A DNA stretch of 64,000 nt from Roseiarcus sp963774195. GTDB lineage: Bacteria > Pseudomonadota > Alphaproteobacteria > Rhizobiales > Beijerinckiaceae. Position 1 is the first letter of the stretch, and every line of letters starts with the position of its first letter. The notes beneath the pieces were generated by a model that worked only from the letters and a program-made list of their open reading frames with translations, searched no databases and was not told the DNA's origin. The stretch is from the NCBI GenBank assembly GCA_963774195.1, contig CAVZDY010000001.1, positions 248,001 to 312,000 on the forward strand. Direction: 5' to 3'. Positions 39,787-49,382 of this stretch are shown piece by piece. The translations under genes and the position numbers were made by a program.

Positions 39787-40009
39787 GCGGCGATCCAATC
39801 GAAATTGATCGACGCCGCATCCGCTCCCGAAGCGAGACCCACGCGCGGTCTCGCAGCAGCCGCGCAATCACGGCTGGCTCTTGGTCGCTTCGCGCGCCGT
39901 GGTGAGGAAACCATCGCTGCAATCGGCTCTGGAGTTCAATGCTTTTGGGTCGAACCGCCCATCGCTAGTCCCCGCAAGACGCTTTCACGGGAGCTTCAAC
40001 TGGCGCCAC

Positions 40010-40096
40010 TGTCATGCCCGCGAAAGCGGGCATGCAGGAGCCAAAGGGCGAAGGCCTGGGGCGGTTGCCTGGACACCCGCTTTCGCGGGGGTGACA
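40010..40096. repeat. intergenic palindromic repeat, copy B
   Basis: Second copy of the element at 1,177-1,262: same opening arm with CATGCCCGCGAAAGCGGGC and a closing arm GCTTTCGCGGGGGTGACA. It sits between nicX and the TetR gene and could act as a transcript end or stabilising hairpin. Confidence 0.75.
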
Positions 40097-40128
40097 GCAG
40101 CGCCGTGTCAACCAAAAAGCAGACCGCT

Positions 40129-41151
40129 TTAGCGGGCCTGCATTTCCTTGACGACGATCTTGCCGTTCATGACGATCGGCTCGTCGTCGAGGAACAGCGA
40201 GCAATTCCGCATCGGAATGTCGAGGTGGCACGCGGTGTCGTTGGGGCCGCCCAGTTCATTGTTGGGGCCGGTCGAGAACATCACATTGCCGTAGAACGAG
40301 CGCAGCTCCATACCCATGCCGCCGGGAAACTGGGTGAGGCCGTGCCATTGCGCGCGATGATCCAGTCCCCAGCCGACATGGCTCATGCCGTAGCCCTTCG
40401 GGTCGCGGAAGCTTTCCATGTACGACTTGACAAGCTCGGCGTCGAGGCCGCCCCGGATGTCGCGGATGATGCCCTTTTCGATCGTGTAGGTGATCGGATC
40501 GCGGGCGTAGCTGTTGAACGGCAAGAGCACGTCGCCGGGCGCGACGACAATCTGTCCGTCGACGCCGTCGTCGGCGGCGCCAGTGAACACGAAGGCGGCC
40601 GGCCAATGGTCCCATCGGCCGGGCGAGTCCGTGTAGCCATATTCACTGATCGTCGGATAGACGCCGAGCCTGTAGGTCACGTCCGTCCCGTGCGGCGAGG
40701 TGATCCGCATCACCTTGGCCTTCGAGAGGATCTCGGCGCCGATCTCGACGCGCTCGCGCAGTTCCTTCGTCGGCAGCAGACGCGCCAACAGCGGAGCGGG
40801 CTCGACCGCGGTCAAGATGCGCGTCCCCGAGCGCTGGATCGCCATCTGCTCCTCAGAGAACAGAAGGAAGATCAGATCGACGACCATATCCGCGTCTTTG
40901 AGCGCTTCCACCGCCGAGGGATTCGCAGCAAGACCGGATTCCCCGACAACCCATGAGCCCGAGCTCGGCATCGGGGCAGGCAAGCGCATATGATACATGC
41001 GCGCGCCGAGCCGCAGCCCGGCCGCCAGGAAGGCGTCCGCGTAATCTAGCCGGTCGGCGCCTTGCGACAGCACGACGACCTTCTCGCCTTCCCGCACCCC
41101 GCTCAAAGTGAGTTGGTGCAGGCAAATCTCAGTCAGTGCGCTCAATTCCAT
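40129..41151 (-). CDS. nicX: 2,5-dihydroxypyridine 5,6-dioxygenase
   Basis: 340 residues; ATG at 41151 with GGAGG 5 bp before it. The protein has the M29-peptidase-like fold pattern used by NicX, starting LTEICLHQLTLSGVREGEKV. Likely Fe(II) ligands are the His of SHVGWGLDH and the His/Asp pair in TACHLDIPM near the C-terminus, matching the H...HxD set of NicX. It opens the 2,5-dihydroxypyridine ring to N-formylmaleamate. It is the last gene of nicF-nicE-nicD-nicX, whose other products degrade exactly this intermediate, which supports the call. Confidence 0.88.
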   Translation of the reverse strand: MELSALTEICLHQLTLSGVREGEKVVVLSQGADRLDYADAFLAAGLRLGARMYHMRLPAPMPSSGSWVVGESGLAANPSAVEALKDADMVVDLIFLLFSEEQMAIQRSGTRILTAVEPAPLLARLLPTKELRERVEIGAEILSKAKVMRITSPHGTDVTYRLGVYPTISEYGYTDSPGRWDHWPAAFVFTGAADDGVDGQIVVAPGDVLLPFNSYARDPITYTIEKGIIRDIRGGLDAELVKSYMESFRDPKGYGMSHVGWGLDHRAQWHGLTQFPGGMGMELRSFYGNVMFSTGPNNELGGPNDTACHLDIPMRNCSLFLDDEPIVMNGKIVVKEMQAR

Positions 41152-41177
41152 AGTTGCCTCCGGTTTTCCAGCCGCCG

Positions 41178-41996
41178 TCAAAGATGTTGATTGAGAATGG
41201 GGGTGAGGACGTCGAAGAAGCCCTCTTGATTGTCCCACGGGATCATGTGCCCAGCGCTAGCCACGGCGTAGCTCGGGATCGCCGAATTCGCGCTCCTCAG
41301 GTCAGCGGCCCCTTGAGACGTGACAACGGGGCTCTCCGCGCCATAGATCAGGACGGCCGGAGCCGAAACCTTCTCCCAGTACGCAAAGAAATCCTCGGTC
41401 TCGAAGCCTGCGTGCGACTCGCGCACCGCGGTCTCGTCGCAGCTCGGCAGAACCTCCAGCCGCAGTTGCAGCTCGCGTTCAGGCCATTTGGGATAGAAAC
41501 GCCGAACCGCTTCAACCGTCGTGCCTGCCTTCGCCTCCGAGAGCTGAGACATGAAACTCGCCCAGTTGGTCGGATAGGCGCCACGTCCCGGCCCGCAAAC
41601 CGGCGGATCGACGATGACGAGGAGGCCGTGATCGAGCGGCGCGTATGTCGTCACATAGGCTGTCGCGATCCGAGCGCCCATCGAATGGCCAAGCACGATC
41701 GGCTTGCGCCGCCCCAGGCCGGCGACGACAGCGTCCACATCAGCGGCATAGTCCTGCAACCGATAGGCGCCGGACGGCGCCACATCGGTTTGGCCACGGC
41801 CGCGGATGTCGAGCGCGTAGACAGAGAAGCCCAGAGCAGCGATTCGAACCGCCAGGAAATCCGCGGTGGCGGCCGGACTGGTGATGCCCGGCAGGATGAT
41901 CAGCGGGCGCGCCGCCGGATTGCCGTAGGTCAGGACATGGTGACGAAGACCATTGGCCTCGAGAAAAACCGACTTGCCGGAGATCGCGACGCTCAT
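41178..41996 (-). CDS. nicD: N-formylmaleamate deformylase (alpha/beta hydrolase)
   Basis: 272 residues from the ATG at 41996, overlapping the nicE stop in ATGA. Oxyanion region IILPGITSPA, nucleophile elbow GHSMGAR, DIRGRGQTD, and catalytic His in SAGHMIPWD near the C-terminus. Removes formate from N-formylmaleamate to give maleamate. Assigned to NicD rather than a generic hydrolase because of its place between maleate isomerase and nicX. Confidence 0.85.
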   Translation of the reverse strand: MSVAISGKSVFLEANGLRHHVLTYGNPAARPLIILPGITSPAATADFLAVRIAALGFSVYALDIRGRGQTDVAPSGAYRLQDYAADVDAVVAGLGRRKPIVLGHSMGARIATAYVTTYAPLDHGLLVIVDPPVCGPGRGAYPTNWASFMSQLSEAKAGTTVEAVRRFYPKWPERELQLRLEVLPSCDETAVRESHAGFETEDFFAYWEKVSAPAVLIYGAESPVVTSQGAADLRSANSAIPSYAVASAGHMIPWDNQEGFFDVLTPILNQHL

Positions 41997-42760
41997 GCCA
42001 ACGCCTCCGCGCGCGCCGAAATCTTCGCGAGCGCCGCTCCGCCCCCTGGGACCACCGGATCCAATCCGAGCGAGGTCAGAATCTCGCGGGCCGTGCAGGT
42101 GGCCGCGGTGATCACCGGCAGGCCGATCTTGTCCTGGACCCTCTCGACCGCAGGAAGCGAGGGCATCTGCACGCAAGCGGAAAGGATCAGTCCATCCGCG
42201 CCGGAGAGGTCCAGCCGGGCCACATGTTCCGGCAGCTTCATTGGGTCGAGGCGGCCGACTGCGAGATTGTTGGGAACCGCCAAGCTCACGCTGTCGACGA
42301 CGATAAAGCCGTCAGCCTCGATGTAGCCGACCACCAGCTTCGTCAGCTCCGGCATGTAGGGCGCGACGACGCCAACCTTCTTCAAGCCCAGCGCTTTCAT
42401 GGTCCGCACCAGCGCCCCGGCGCTGGAAACGATCGGAACGTCCTCGCCGATGCTCTCGCGAACGGTGGCGGCGAGCTTGGTCTCGACGGATTTGTGCGCC
42501 GACGCCCCGAGCGACATCAAAGCAACGAGGCAGGCGTAAGCGACGACGCCAACGTCTGCGTCGCCGACCTCCGCTGCGCATCGGCCGCCGTCTTCCACCA
42601 TGCAGCGCAAAGATTCGACGTCGACAGTATGGAGACGCGCGCGGCTCGAATGGAACGTGAAGCCTTCTTCGTTCGACGCCGGATGACGCCTCAGGAGCGC
42701 GGGAATCTCCGTCTCCATCGTCGTATTCGAGCTTGGCACAATCAAACCGACGCGGTGCAT
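41993..42760 (-). CDS. nicE: maleate isomerase (Asp/Glu racemase family)
   Basis: 255 residues. N-terminal GLIVPSSNTTMETEIPALL is the family signature; the two catalytic cysteines are Cys77 (VVAYACLVALMS) and Cys196 (LILSACVQMPS). Converts maleate to fumarate, the last step of the maleamate pathway. Start 45 bp after nicF and overlapping nicD, so in the same transcript. Confidence 0.9.
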   Translation of the reverse strand: MHRVGLIVPSSNTTMETEIPALLRRHPASNEEGFTFHSSRARLHTVDVESLRCMVEDGGRCAAEVGDADVGVVAYACLVALMSLGASAHKSVETKLAATVRESIGEDVPIVSSAGALVRTMKALGLKKVGVVAPYMPELTKLVVGYIEADGFIVVDSVSLAVPNNLAVGRLDPMKLPEHVARLDLSGADGLILSACVQMPSLPAVERVQDKIGLPVITAATCTAREILTSLGLDPVVPGGGAALAKISARAEALA

Positions 42761-42805
42761 CTTATTCTCCTGCTTATGCTGTCGATCGCGACGCGAGACT
42801 GCGCT

Positions 42806-43459
42806 CTACGCGCCGCTGGCCTCCGCGCGGGGAAAGGCGGCGAGGTAATCGAGCGCGTCCTGGAGACTGACGACGTCCCCATATTTCTGGTCGATGTCGA
42901 AGAGGTTGGCCTCGTGCGGCGCCGCTGCGCGGTCCGCCACGCATTCCCTGGGAACCAGGACGTTGAAGCCGCTTTGGACGGCGTCGACCACGCTCGCGCG
43001 AACGCAGCCGCTCGTCGTCGCCCCGGTGACAATCACGGTGTCGGCGTGCAGTGCGGTGAGCATCGCGGCCAGATCCGTGCCGAAGAAGGCCGACGCGCCA
43101 TGCTTGGTGACGATAGGCTCGTCCGGCCGCGGCGCGAGGCGGTCGTCGACTTCGACCAGCCGAGTCCCCGAAAGCAGCGCCGCCATGCCCTTGGCCTTGC
43201 GAAGCCAAGCCGACGACCGCAACTGCGCGGGATCAAAGGCGATCGTCGTGAAAATGACCGGAATTTCGCGATCGCGGGCCGCCTCCAAAAGCGTGCGGGT
43301 AGCAGCGATCTCCGCCGACATATCGGCCGCCGTCGGATAGGCCGGATCGGTGAAGCCGAAGGTAAAGTCGACAACCAGCACCGCAGGCCGCACTCCGCGC
43401 GGGACGCGGTCGCCGAATCCGGCTGCGCTGTAAGTCTGACTGTCGCCTCTCGGATTCAT
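42806..43459 (-). CDS. nicF: maleamate amidohydrolase (isochorismatase family)
   Basis: 217 residues; the ATG at 43459 is preceded by AGGGGAGGG. The cysteine-hydrolase triad is visible: Asp31 in LVVDFTFGF, Lys in WLRKAKGM, Cys in GATTSGCVRAS. Hydrolyses maleamate to maleate and ammonia. First gene of the nicFEDX operon; a longer reading to 43528 would run through the AT-rich operator-like region and is rejected. Confidence 0.88.
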   Translation of the reverse strand: MNPRGDSQTYSAAGFGDRVPRGVRPAVLVVDFTFGFTDPAYPTAADMSAEIAATRTLLEAARDREIPVIFTTIAFDPAQLRSSAWLRKAKGMAALLSGTRLVEVDDRLAPRPDEPIVTKHGASAFFGTDLAAMLTALHADTVIVTGATTSGCVRASVVDAVQSGFNVLVPRECVADRAAAPHEANLFDIDQKYGDVVSLQDALDYLAAFPRAEASGA

Positions 43460-43487
43460 TGCGATCCCTCCCCTGCGGCTTGCTCCG

Positions 43488-43514
43488 AAATAAATTAAAC
43501 GGCTAATTAAATAA
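43488..43514. promoter_or_regulatory. AT-rich operator candidate between nicF and tetR
   Basis: AT block containing CGGCTAATTAA (43,500-43,510), 29-55 bp upstream of nicF in the divergent spacer. On the reverse strand it reads as near-direct repeats TTTAATTAG / TTTAATTTA. The CGRCTAATTAA core recurs at 50,670-50,680 upstream of the transporter operon. Probable binding site of one of the two TetR proteins. Confidence 0.5.
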
Positions 43515-43594
43515 GTCAAGTCCGCCACGCTATCGCTCGCGCATAATGCGCCGGACCGTGCTAAGGCTGGCCCCAGACGAATCGTCAGAGGACA

Positions 43595-44272
43595 TTGGCG
43601 TTGACAGAGACCGAGCGCGTCACCGCCGTCGCCGGAAAGAGAAGCGGACCTGGCCGGCCCGAGGGAAACCCTCAGAATCGGGACGAAATTCTCGATGCTG
43701 CGGAAGCATCCTTTGCAATGACCGGATATTCTGGGACCAGCTTGCGCGACATAACGGCGGCGGCCGGCGTTACGCAGGCGATGGTCAACTACTACTTCGG
43801 TTCGAAGAAAGAGCTGTTCAGGCAGGTCTATTTGCGACGCGGCGAACAGCTAAGCCGCGAGCGCTTGGCGCTCCTCGAGGAAGTGACGGCGCGGGCTCAA
43901 CATTCGGTGAGCGATGTGATCCGCGCCTACCTCATCCCCGTGTTCCGTTTGCAATCGACACCGTCCGGCAAACATTACCTGCGCCTCCAGGCAAGGCTTC
44001 ATGGCGAGCCTGACGAACTCTCCTACCAGCTGCGTCAGGAAGTCTACGACATTCCGGTCGGAGCCTATGTCGAGGCGCTGTGCCGGCTGCGCCCGGCGCT
44101 CAGCGAGCGCAAGGTTTATATCCGCTTCACCGAAGTGATCGGCATCTACCTTTACATTCTCTCGGGCGCGCACCGCCTGGATCAGATGAGCCATGGGAAG
44201 TACAGCATTCCCGCGGCGGACGAAATGATCGACGAAATCGTCGAATTCGCCACCAGGGGCATAGGCCCCTGA
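43595..44272 (+). CDS. TetR/AcrR-family transcriptional regulator of the nic locus
   Basis: 225 residues from a TTG at 43595 (AGAGGA just upstream); a second TTG at 43601 is possible. Features: GPGRPEGNPQNRDEILDAAE, HTH FAMTGYSGTSLRDITAAAG, MVNYYFGSKKELFRQVY. Divergent from nicF across a 135-bp spacer with the operator candidate, the usual layout of an autoregulated local repressor, comparable in role to NicS. Confidence 0.87.
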   Translation: MALTETERVTAVAGKRSGPGRPEGNPQNRDEILDAAEASFAMTGYSGTSLRDITAAAGVTQAMVNYYFGSKKELFRQVYLRRGEQLSRERLALLEEVTARAQHSVSDVIRAYLIPVFRLQSTPSGKHYLRLQARLHGEPDELSYQLRQEVYDIPVGAYVEALCRLRPALSERKVYIRFTEVIGIYLYILSGAHRLDQMSHGKYSIPAADEMIDEIVEFATRGIGP

Positions 44273-44300
44273 TCCTTTAGCGGCTCGCCACTTCGACCGC

Positions 44301-44605
44301 CGTCATTGCGAGCGCCGTCATTGCGAGCGGAGCGAAGCAATCCAGCGATCGAGGCGGTCGCTAGTAAGTCGCCAAGCCGTTCCGTGGGCGCCTCAATCGG
44401 CTGACGCTTCGATCTCTGGATCGCCGCGCTCCGCTCGCGATGACGACAGGGTCCGGTTCGCATGACGTTTGCGGCTTTGGTCGCTTAAAGCGCGTTGCGG
44501 TGTGTTCGAACCAGCGCCGTCGTTGCGAGCGCAAGCGAAGCAATCCAGCAGCGCCAAGCGGAACTGTGGATTGCTTCGGAGCTCACGCTCCTCGCAATGA
44601 CGACG
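44301..44605. repeat. two tandem Rhizobiales-type palindromic repeat units
   Basis: Arms of the form TCATTGCGAGCGGAGCGAAG followed by CAATCCAG occur at 44,301-44,345 and 44,517-44,550. Inverted arms (GGATTGCTTCGG...CTCGCAATGACG) lie at 44,413-44,445 and 44,572-44,605. They make two hairpin units between convergent tetR and nicC. The rest of this 353-bp spacer holds no gene. Confidence 0.75.
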
Positions 44606-44625
44606 GGAACTGATTGCAACTCGAT

Positions 44626-45861
44626 TCAGGCGACCGAAGCGTCCGGCCCCAGCGCCGTCGTCGCGTTGTAGGAGTAGACCCACTCCGCCTTGATGCCGAC
44701 GGCGCTCGGATCCTCTTTCTGCCGCCGCATCATTTCGAGGTCGCGCTGGCGCTGCTCCTCGGGCGTAGCGAGGTGATAGGTTCGTCCGCGTTCCCTGGCC
44801 TCCAACTGGACGCGGCTCGTGCGTGGAAGGCGCTCGCCCTCATAGGCGGCCAAGGCGGCGTCCAAATCGCCAGCACAACGCGTCAGCGCGCGCCCCAGCA
44901 CATAGGCGTCCTCGATCGCCATGGCCGCGCCTTGGGATAGGAACGGCAGCATCGGATGCGCCGCGTCGCCGAGCAGCGTCGCGCGCCCGCGGGACCATTT
45001 TGTCATCGGATCGCGGTCGAACAGTCCCCACTTGAACGTCTGCGCCGGATCCGTCCGCTCGAACAGGCGAATGAGATTCGTGTGCCAGCCCTGGTAAGCG
45101 GCGAGGAGTTCGTCAAGCGTGCTCGACTCGGTCCAGGATTCCTTGACCCATTCCTCCGTCTCGGCGACGGCGACGATGTTCACGGCCGAGCCGCCTTTGA
45201 CGTAGTAGGTGACGACATGGGCTTTCGGCCCCATCCAGAAGGATGCGTCCGGGCTGACGAAGGGCAAGGGATGGCGTTCAACCGGGACGAGCGCGCGCCA
45301 ACACATATGTCCTGTGAACTTGGCCTCCCCCGCGCCCCAGACCGATTCCCGCACTGCCGAATGAATCCCATCCGCACCGACGATGAGATCGGCCTCGAAT
45401 GTGGACCCGTCCTGGAACGTCGCGACCGCTCTATCGCCCTCTGTCCTGACGCCCGTGCATGTGGCGTTGAAGGTGACCGCCTCAGCAGGAAGGCCGTCAG
45501 AGAGGATGGCGTGGAGATCGGCCCGATGGACGTGATAAAAATCTGCGCCGTAGACGCGCGGACAATTTTCCTTCAGCGGCGTGCGGAAGATCTCCTGCGC
45601 AGTCTCCCAGTTGCGCCCGACCATTGCTTCCGGGAGAAAGCCGACGCGCCGCAGATCGTCTGCGAGCCCAAGCGCGTTGAGCACCTTCACCGCGTTCGGC
45701 GTCATCTGGACCCCGGCGCCGACCTCGCCGAACTGTCCGGCGCGCTCGAACAGATGGACGTCGACGTCATGCAATCGCAGCGCGCGAGCGAGGGCTACGC
45801 CGCCGATCCCGCCCCCGATGACGCCGACGCGAAGCGCCAGCGATTTCTTCCCGCCGTTCAT
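44626..45861 (-). CDS. nicC: FAD-dependent aromatic monooxygenase, probably 6-hydroxynicotinate 3-monooxygenase
   Basis: 411 residues. FAD-binding GVIGGGIGGVALARAL, DG motif IVGADGIHSAVRE and GD motif LLGDAAHPMLPFLSQGAAMA identify a class A flavin monooxygenase of the salicylate hydroxylase type. NicC makes 2,5-dihydroxypyridine, the substrate of NicX, so context favours this activity; sequence alone would also allow a salicylate or 3-hydroxybenzoate hydroxylase. It follows livF by 104 bp on the same strand. The nicotinate hydroxylase genes nicA and nicB are not in the window. Confidence 0.75.
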   Translation of the reverse strand: MNGGKKSLALRVGVIGGGIGGVALARALRLHDVDVHLFERAGQFGEVGAGVQMTPNAVKVLNALGLADDLRRVGFLPEAMVGRNWETAQEIFRTPLKENCPRVYGADFYHVHRADLHAILSDGLPAEAVTFNATCTGVRTEGDRAVATFQDGSTFEADLIVGADGIHSAVRESVWGAGEAKFTGHMCWRALVPVERHPLPFVSPDASFWMGPKAHVVTYYVKGGSAVNIVAVAETEEWVKESWTESSTLDELLAAYQGWHTNLIRLFERTDPAQTFKWGLFDRDPMTKWSRGRATLLGDAAHPMLPFLSQGAAMAIEDAYVLGRALTRCAGDLDAALAAYEGERLPRTSRVQLEARERGRTYHLATPEEQRQRDLEMMRRQKEDPSAVGIKAEWVYSYNATTALGPDASVA

Positions 45862-45965
45862 TGCATCCCCCTAACCTTTTACCCAGGCGGAAGATCCAAT
45901 CTCCGCCATGCCGATTTCAAACGGCTCGATAGAGCCTTTTTCGCTGATGGTCCGCGCGCTCGAGT

Positions 45966-46718
45966 TCATCCGCCGAGATAGGCTTTGACCAGATCCGCAT
46001 TGCCTTTGAGCTCGCTGGCGAGGCTCGAAGCGACGACGCGGCCGGTCTCGAGGACGTAGGCGCGCGAAGCGACCGCAAGCGCGTTGTGAATGTTCTGTTC
46101 GACCAGCAGAACCGTCACGCCATGCGCGTTGATGCCGCGAATGACGTCGAGGACCTCCTCGGCCATCTTCGGACTGAGGCCGAGGCTCGGTTCGTCGAGC
46201 ATCAACAGCCGCGGCTCCGACATTAGGGCTCGGGCGATCGCGAGCATTTGTTGCTCGCCGCCGCTCAGCGTGCCCGCGAGTTGGTTGGCGCGTTCACGCA
46301 GCTTGGGAAAGCGGTGAAACGCGAGCTCCATCCGCTGCGCGACTTCCGCGCGGGAACGGCAGAGATAGGCGCCCAAGGCGATGTTTTCGCGCACAGTCAT
46401 GCTCGACCAGACGTGCCGCTCCTCCGGGCAATGCGCGATGCCGGCGGCGACGATGCGAGCCGGCTGTTGATTGCTGATCGTCCGCCCTTCCCAGGCGATG
46501 GCGCCTGTTCGACACGGCAACAGCCCCGAGACGGCGCGCAACAATGTGCTCTTGCCGGCGCCGTTCGGGCCGATCAAGGCGACGGTCTCCCCCGCCCTCA
46601 CCTCGAGCGAAACGCCGTGGAGCGCCACCGCGCCGCCATAAGCGACGACGATGTCCTGCACCATCAGCGCTGGCTTCACGCCCGCCTCAGGCGCCATGCT
46701 GGACGCGGCCATCGTCAT
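45966..46718 (-). CDS. livF: ABC transporter ATP-binding protein (LivF family), nic locus
   Basis: 250 residues from the ATG at 46718, which overlaps the livG stop in ATGA; the frame is open much further upstream but that part is a shadow of livG. Walker A GPNGAGKS, signature LSGGEQQMLAIAR, Walker B LLMLDEPSLGLS and VLLVEQN switch. Last transporter gene before nicC. Confidence 0.9.
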   Translation of the reverse strand: MTMAASSMAPEAGVKPALMVQDIVVAYGGAVALHGVSLEVRAGETVALIGPNGAGKSTLLRAVSGLLPCRTGAIAWEGRTISNQQPARIVAAGIAHCPEERHVWSSMTVRENIALGAYLCRSRAEVAQRMELAFHRFPKLRERANQLAGTLSGGEQQMLAIARALMSEPRLLMLDEPSLGLSPKMAEEVLDVIRGINAHGVTVLLVEQNIHNALAVASRAYVLETGRVVASSLASELKGNADLVKAYLGG

Positions 46719-47503
46719 TGCACGCCCCGTCCAAGATAGGCTTCGATGACCGCCGGGTTGGCGGTGATCTCCGCGGGCGCGCCTTCGGCCAGCTTTTTCC
46801 CGAAATTCATGACGATCACGCGGTCCGAAACACCCATGACCAAGCTCATGTTGTGCTCGACCAGCAGCAGCGCGCGCACATGGGAGCCGACCAGGCGCTT
46901 CAAGACTTCGCCGAACGCGGTGGCCTCCTGGCTGTTGAGACCGGCCGCCGGCTCGTCGAGCATCAGCAGCGTCGGCGCTGCGGCGATCGCGACCGCAACT
47001 TCCAGCAAACGCAGTTCGCCGCACGAAAGCAGATGGGCCGGAGCGTTTGACCTCGCCCCAAGCCCAATCATGTCGACGATCTCCGCTGCGCTGTCGCGCG
47101 CCGCCTTCTCGCTCTCGCGCACGTGGCGGCGCGGAAAGAACGTGTCGAACAGCGACTGCCGCGCCGCCAAATAGCGGCCCGTCAGCACGTTGTCGAACAC
47201 CGTCAGCCCCTTCATGACGTTGGTCTTCTGAAAGCTGCGCACCAGCCCCAAGCGCGCAATGGCGTAAGGCTTGTGATTTGTGATGTCGTGGCCGAGAAAA
47301 CTGACGGCGCCCGCCGTTGGACGATAGAAGCCCGTCAGCATATTGAAGCAGGTGGTCTTGCCGGCGCCGTTCGGGCCGACGAGGCCGACGATCTCGCCCG
47401 CCGCGATGTCGAAGCTGAGATCGGACACCGCGGTTACCCCGCCAAACGTGATCGACAAGTTTGCAGCGCGGAGAAGCGGCTGTTCCAACGCGCGCTCGCT
47501 CAT
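46715..47503 (-). CDS. livG: ABC transporter ATP-binding protein (LivG family), nic locus
   Basis: 262 residues. Walker A GPNGAGKT, signature LLSCGELRLLEVAVA (Cys in place of Gly), Walker B LLMLDEPAAGLN, switch LLLVEHNM. Start overlaps the corrected end of livM (ATGA at 47,503-47,500). Confidence 0.9.
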   Translation of the reverse strand: MSERALEQPLLRAANLSITFGGVTAVSDLSFDIAAGEIVGLVGPNGAGKTTCFNMLTGFYRPTAGAVSFLGHDITNHKPYAIARLGLVRSFQKTNVMKGLTVFDNVLTGRYLAARQSLFDTFFPRRHVRESEKAARDSAAEIVDMIGLGARSNAPAHLLSCGELRLLEVAVAIAAAPTLLMLDEPAAGLNSQEATAFGEVLKRLVGSHVRALLLVEHNMSLVMGVSDRVIVMNFGKKLAEGAPAEITANPAVIEAYLGRGVQ

Positions 47504-48478
47504 GCCGCCTCCTCCGACGCGACCACGGACTTCGCACGCTCAGCGCGAGTGGTCGTGCGGACATTCATCAGGCCTAGCAGACCCCTCGGCATGAACAGCA
47601 CCACGGCGATGACGATGAGACCGAACAAGGTCAGGCGGAGTTCCTGCGCTTCGCGCAAGGATTTCCTGAAGGATCGTAACGAGACAGGCTCCTAGCAGTG
47701 GCCCAAGCAGTGTCCCCTTGCCGCCGATCAGCACCATGATGATCATCGACGCTGTGAAGGCGAAGGAGAAAACTTCAGGGCCGACATAGGAGATGTAATG
47801 AGCGTAGAAGCCCCCGCCCAAACCGGCCAGTGCGGCGCTGAGCACGAAGGCGACCAACGCCGTTGCGAAAGGACTGACCCCGACCGACTGCGCGACGTAG
47901 CGGTTCTCCCGGACGGCCACGGCGGCCCGGCCCGCATTCGAATAGACGAAGCGATAGCACGCGTAGAGAGCGACCGCGGCGATCGCCAGCGCTATGAGGA
48001 AATAGATTCGCTTGCCATCGATTGGCGACACTGCTGAAAGCATTGCCGGCTGACCGACGCCGACAAGGCCCATCGGCCCGTTGGTGAGATCGACCCAGTT
48101 GCCCGCGATCAGGCGTAGCGTCTCGGCGAAGGCCAAGGTCACGATAACGAAATAGGGTCCTTGCAGGCGCAAGGTGATGACGCCGATGAGGCAACCGAAC
48201 GCCGCCGACACCAATCCCGCAAGCGGGATCGTCGCCCACATGGGCACGCCGAAACGGATCGAAAGCAGCGCAGCCGTATAGGCGCCGATGCCCAGAAACG
48301 CAGTGTGGCCGAGCGAGAACTCGCCGACATACCCCACCACGAGATTCAGGCTCGTCGCCAAGATCGCGTAGAACAGCGTCATGACCGCGAGGTGAAGCGC
48401 ATATTGGCTGGACACGACGAGCGGCACGCAGACTGCGAGCCCCAGCGCAATCAGGAGAACGTTCCGTTCCAACTTCAT
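47500..48478 (-). pseudogene. livM: LivM-family permease of the nic locus, C-terminal frameshift
   Basis: First 275 residues are a normal LivM (LNLVVGYVGEFSLGHTAFLG; LIGGKGTLLGPLLGACLV). At about 47,655 an extra T shifts the frame. Removing it gives REAQELRLTLFGLIVIAVVL and a stop that overlaps livG by 4 bp exactly as expected. The restored protein is about 325 residues. Because the operon is otherwise perfect, I take this as a probable sequence error rather than a dead gene. Confidence 0.82.
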
Positions 48479-48480
48479 CG

Positions 48481-49353
48481 TCAGGCCCTCTCGGAACGTA
48501 GCGAAAACAGGCCCTGCGGTCTTGCCACCAACACCGCGATGACGATGACGAAGCCAATGACGTCGACCGTTCCTGTCGCGACGTAGCCGCCCCAGAGCGC
48601 CTCCGCGACGCCGAGAACGAGGCCGGCGACAATGGCCCCGGAGAAGCTTCCCATTCCTCCAACGATCACCACTACGAACGCCTTGAGGCTGACCACGCCG
48701 CCGACGGAGGCCTGCGCCGAGTAGATGGACCCGAGCAGCATTCCCGCTGCGGCGGCCAGGACCGAGCCGAGCGCGAACGTGGCTCCGTAGATGCGGCCGG
48801 TCTGGATTCCCGCAAGTTTGGCCGCCATTGGGTCCTGGAACGTCGCTCGCATGGCCGAGCCAAGCTTGGTCCTGCGGATCAAGAGATGGGCGCAGAGCAT
48901 GAGGGCGGCGCTGATGGCGACGGCCACAAGTCGCATCTTGGTCAGCACGACCGGCCCCAGGAAGACGGGATCGTCGGCGACCAGCGCCGTAACCTTCATC
49001 GGCGCCGGCCCAGCGATCAGCAGTGTGAGGTTCGCCAAAAAGATGGAGAGCCCGATCGTCAGCAGAATTCCCGCCTCTTCGCCTTGGTTGCGCACGCGCT
49101 CGATCAGAAAGCGATCGACGAGATAGCCGAATGCGCCCATGACGACGACGACGAGCGCGAGCGCGCTGAAGAAGTCCAGCCCGAGGCGCGTCGTCAAGAA
49201 CGCGCCCAGCACGCCGCCCAGCATGTAGAACTCGCCATGAGCGAAATTGACGACCCGCATCAGACCGAGAATCAACGTCAGACCGAGCGCTGAAAGCGCG
49301 TAGAAGACGCCGATGACCAATCCGTTGGCGACAAATTGGAGGAACAGCTCCAT
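48481..49353 (-). CDS. livH: LivH-family permease of the nic locus
   Basis: 290-residue polytopic membrane protein: VANGLVIGVFYALSALGLTL, RVVNFAHGEFYMLGG and VVIVGGMGSFSGAIVAGLVL are the LivH blocks. 2 bp separate it from livM. Works with LivM, LivG and LivF and the adjacent binding protein. Confidence 0.9.
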   Translation of the reverse strand: MELFLQFVANGLVIGVFYALSALGLTLILGLMRVVNFAHGEFYMLGGVLGAFLTTRLGLDFFSALALVVVVMGAFGYLVDRFLIERVRNQGEEAGILLTIGLSIFLANLTLLIAGPAPMKVTALVADDPVFLGPVVLTKMRLVAVAISAALMLCAHLLIRRTKLGSAMRATFQDPMAAKLAGIQTGRIYGATFALGSVLAAAAGMLLGSIYSAQASVGGVVSLKAFVVVIVGGMGSFSGAIVAGLVLGVAEALWGGYVATGTVDVIGFVIVIAVLVARPQGLFSLRSERA

Positions 49354-49382
49354 CGGACTTCCTCTGCTTCGCTCAGAGAAAC

